Assembly: GCF_016808095.1 (NCBI RefSeq)
Contig: NC_068972.1
Coordinates: 39,339,029 to 39,403,028 of the forward strand
Direction of reading: 5' to 3'
From: Vigna angularis
Lineage: Eukaryota > Streptophyta > Magnoliopsida > Fabales > Fabaceae
DNA length: 64,000 bases
The notes beneath the pieces are model-generated. The model saw nothing but the letters and a program-made list of their open reading frames with translations. It had not been told where the DNA came from and made no database searches. Below, piece after piece: positions 63,004 through 64,000 of the stretch. Within the stretch, counting starts at the first letter, position 1; each line of letters starts with the position of its first letter. A program made the position numbers and the translations under genes.

Positions 63004-64000
63004 TTTTATGAATGTGTCCTCCAATTTCGCCGATATCGTCCTTACAAGAGTGAGAAAGTTGTCCCTTGGAGGTATGGAACACATGCAGTCGATGAAGGAC
63101 AGTGTGTTGAAAGTCAATTCTTCAGTCGGGATCCAGCTATTGAAAATATATCAAGCATCGGCAGAATGACAAGGAGTGGTCGAATCTTCACGCCACCAAA
63201 CTTGATGAGAGAAGGAACTAACAATAATGAAGCACCGGTGGCCGCAAAAGCTAAGGAGCTCTTAAAGGGGAAAGGGGTGCAGGCAGAGGAGACCCCTGAC
63301 AAGGAGGACAAGAAAGAAATATCTGAGGAAGAGGCTTGCGAGTTTTTGAAATTCATACAACAAAGTGAGTACAAAGTGGTGGAACAATTGAATCGTATGC
63401 TAGCCCGAATCTCCCTGTTAGAATTACTCATGCACTCAACCTCCCACAGAAAACTGCTGATGAAGATACTGAGCGAGGCCCATGTGGAACAAGGTATTTC
63501 GCTGAACAAATTCGAGCGCATTGTTAGCAATATTACTGCTAATAATTACCTCAGCTTTACCGATGAGGAAATACCTGCTAAGGGGAGAGGGCATAACAAG
63601 GCTCTCTATGTCTCCGTGATATGCCTGGACCACGTCATAGCACGCGTGTTGATAGACAACGGCTCCTCCCTGAATGTCATACCCAAAACGACATTAGAGA
63701 GGCTACCTTATGACGGAATGCATATGAAGCCAAGTTCTATGATTGTGAGAGCGTTTGACGGTAGCAAGAGGGAAGTCATGGGAGAAATAGAGTTGCCGGT
63801 CCAAGTTGGCCCCGGTGTTTTTCAAATAACCTTCCAGGTCATGGATATCCTCCCATCCTATAGTTGTCTATTGGGTCACCCATGGATCAATTCTACGGGA
63901 GTTGTGCCTTCCACACTGCACCAAAAATTGAAATATATAATGGGAGATAGGGAGGATCTCCTTGTGAGTGGGCCATCCTCTGCCCGCTATATAGAGGCAG
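63004..64000 (+). CDS. Ty3/Gypsy gag-pol segment with retropepsin, partial
   Basis: An open plus-strand frame runs from just after a stop at 63001-63003 to the window edge (332 codons) without an interruption. It starts inside the polyprotein (KSEKVVPWRYG) and passes an acidic linker (EETPDKEDKKEISEEEA). The protease region follows: ALYVSVICLDHVIARVLIDN, GSSLNVIPKTTLERL, then DILPSYSCLLGHPWINSTG. The protease active site reads Asp-Asn-Gly (63655-63663) where most retropepsins have Asp-Ser/Thr-Gly. In my recollection DNG is usual in the plant Gypsy lineages of the Tat/Ogre/Athila group. Reverse transcriptase would follow beyond the window. Gag upstream is missing or replaced, so the element is probably defective on this side. 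Confidence 0.88.

Noticed and set aside
63114..63633. Two minus-strand frames
   Set aside because: Antisense shadows of the plus-strand gag-pol frame, which runs off the window and so has no stop in it.

Overview
The window looks like nuclear DNA of a dicot, most probably a phaseoloid legume (Phaseolus/Vigna/Glycine group). Genes are intron-split with GT..AG junctions, spacers are very AT-rich, and (TA)n runs, relic LTR retrotransposons and Mutator-type miniature elements are common. The legume placement rests on remembered similarity of the FAD2, LEA and repeat sequences and was not tested by a search.

Layout. 1-4907 (+): the 3' part of PIE1, the SWR1-type chromatin-remodelling ATPase (six exons seen, 956 residues). 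10793-14745 (+): a CCCH zinc-finger/KH RNA-binding protein (three exons, 293 aa) with a (TC)n leader. 15924-16780 (-): a LEA_1 seed-maturation-type protein (two exons, 207 aa) with ACGTG elements upstream. 17574-26130 is a repeat zone: a 947-bp Mutator-like element with 9-bp target duplication and an internal hairpin, an LTR relic, a degenerate 48-bp minisatellite, a 275-bp foldback MITE, a long retroelement-like block with GC-rich motifs, and another LTR-like relic. 28508-29665 (+): FAD2 oleate desaturase, intronless in its coding part, with a probable leader intron. 33190-33640 (-): a broken GNAT acetyltransferase copy. 34-42 kb: AT-rich DNA with microsatellites. 42248-42754 (+): a VQ-motif protein. 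48007-53089 (-): a plastid fibrillin/PAP protein in seven exons (303 aa). 53744-53816 (-): tRNA-Ala(UGC). 57539-58566: a possible degraded CACTA-like element. 59130-59785 (+): a conserved-looking small basic protein of unknown function in two exons (125 aa). From 61097 to the end: a minus-strand LTR pair separated by only 10 bp, then a plus-strand Ty3/Gypsy LTR and an open gag-pol segment with a retropepsin-like site that runs off the window.

The host genes do not form a pathway. They are independent loci for chromatin remodelling, RNA binding, seed desiccation tolerance, membrane lipid desaturation, WRKY-linked signalling and plastid lipid handling. No new multi-gene system was found. The more unusual material is in the repeats: the LTR-10bp-LTR structure with transition-biased divergence, a U5-like motif shared by several LTRs, the hairpin-bearing Mutator-like element, the 48-bp minisatellite and the GNAT gene relic.
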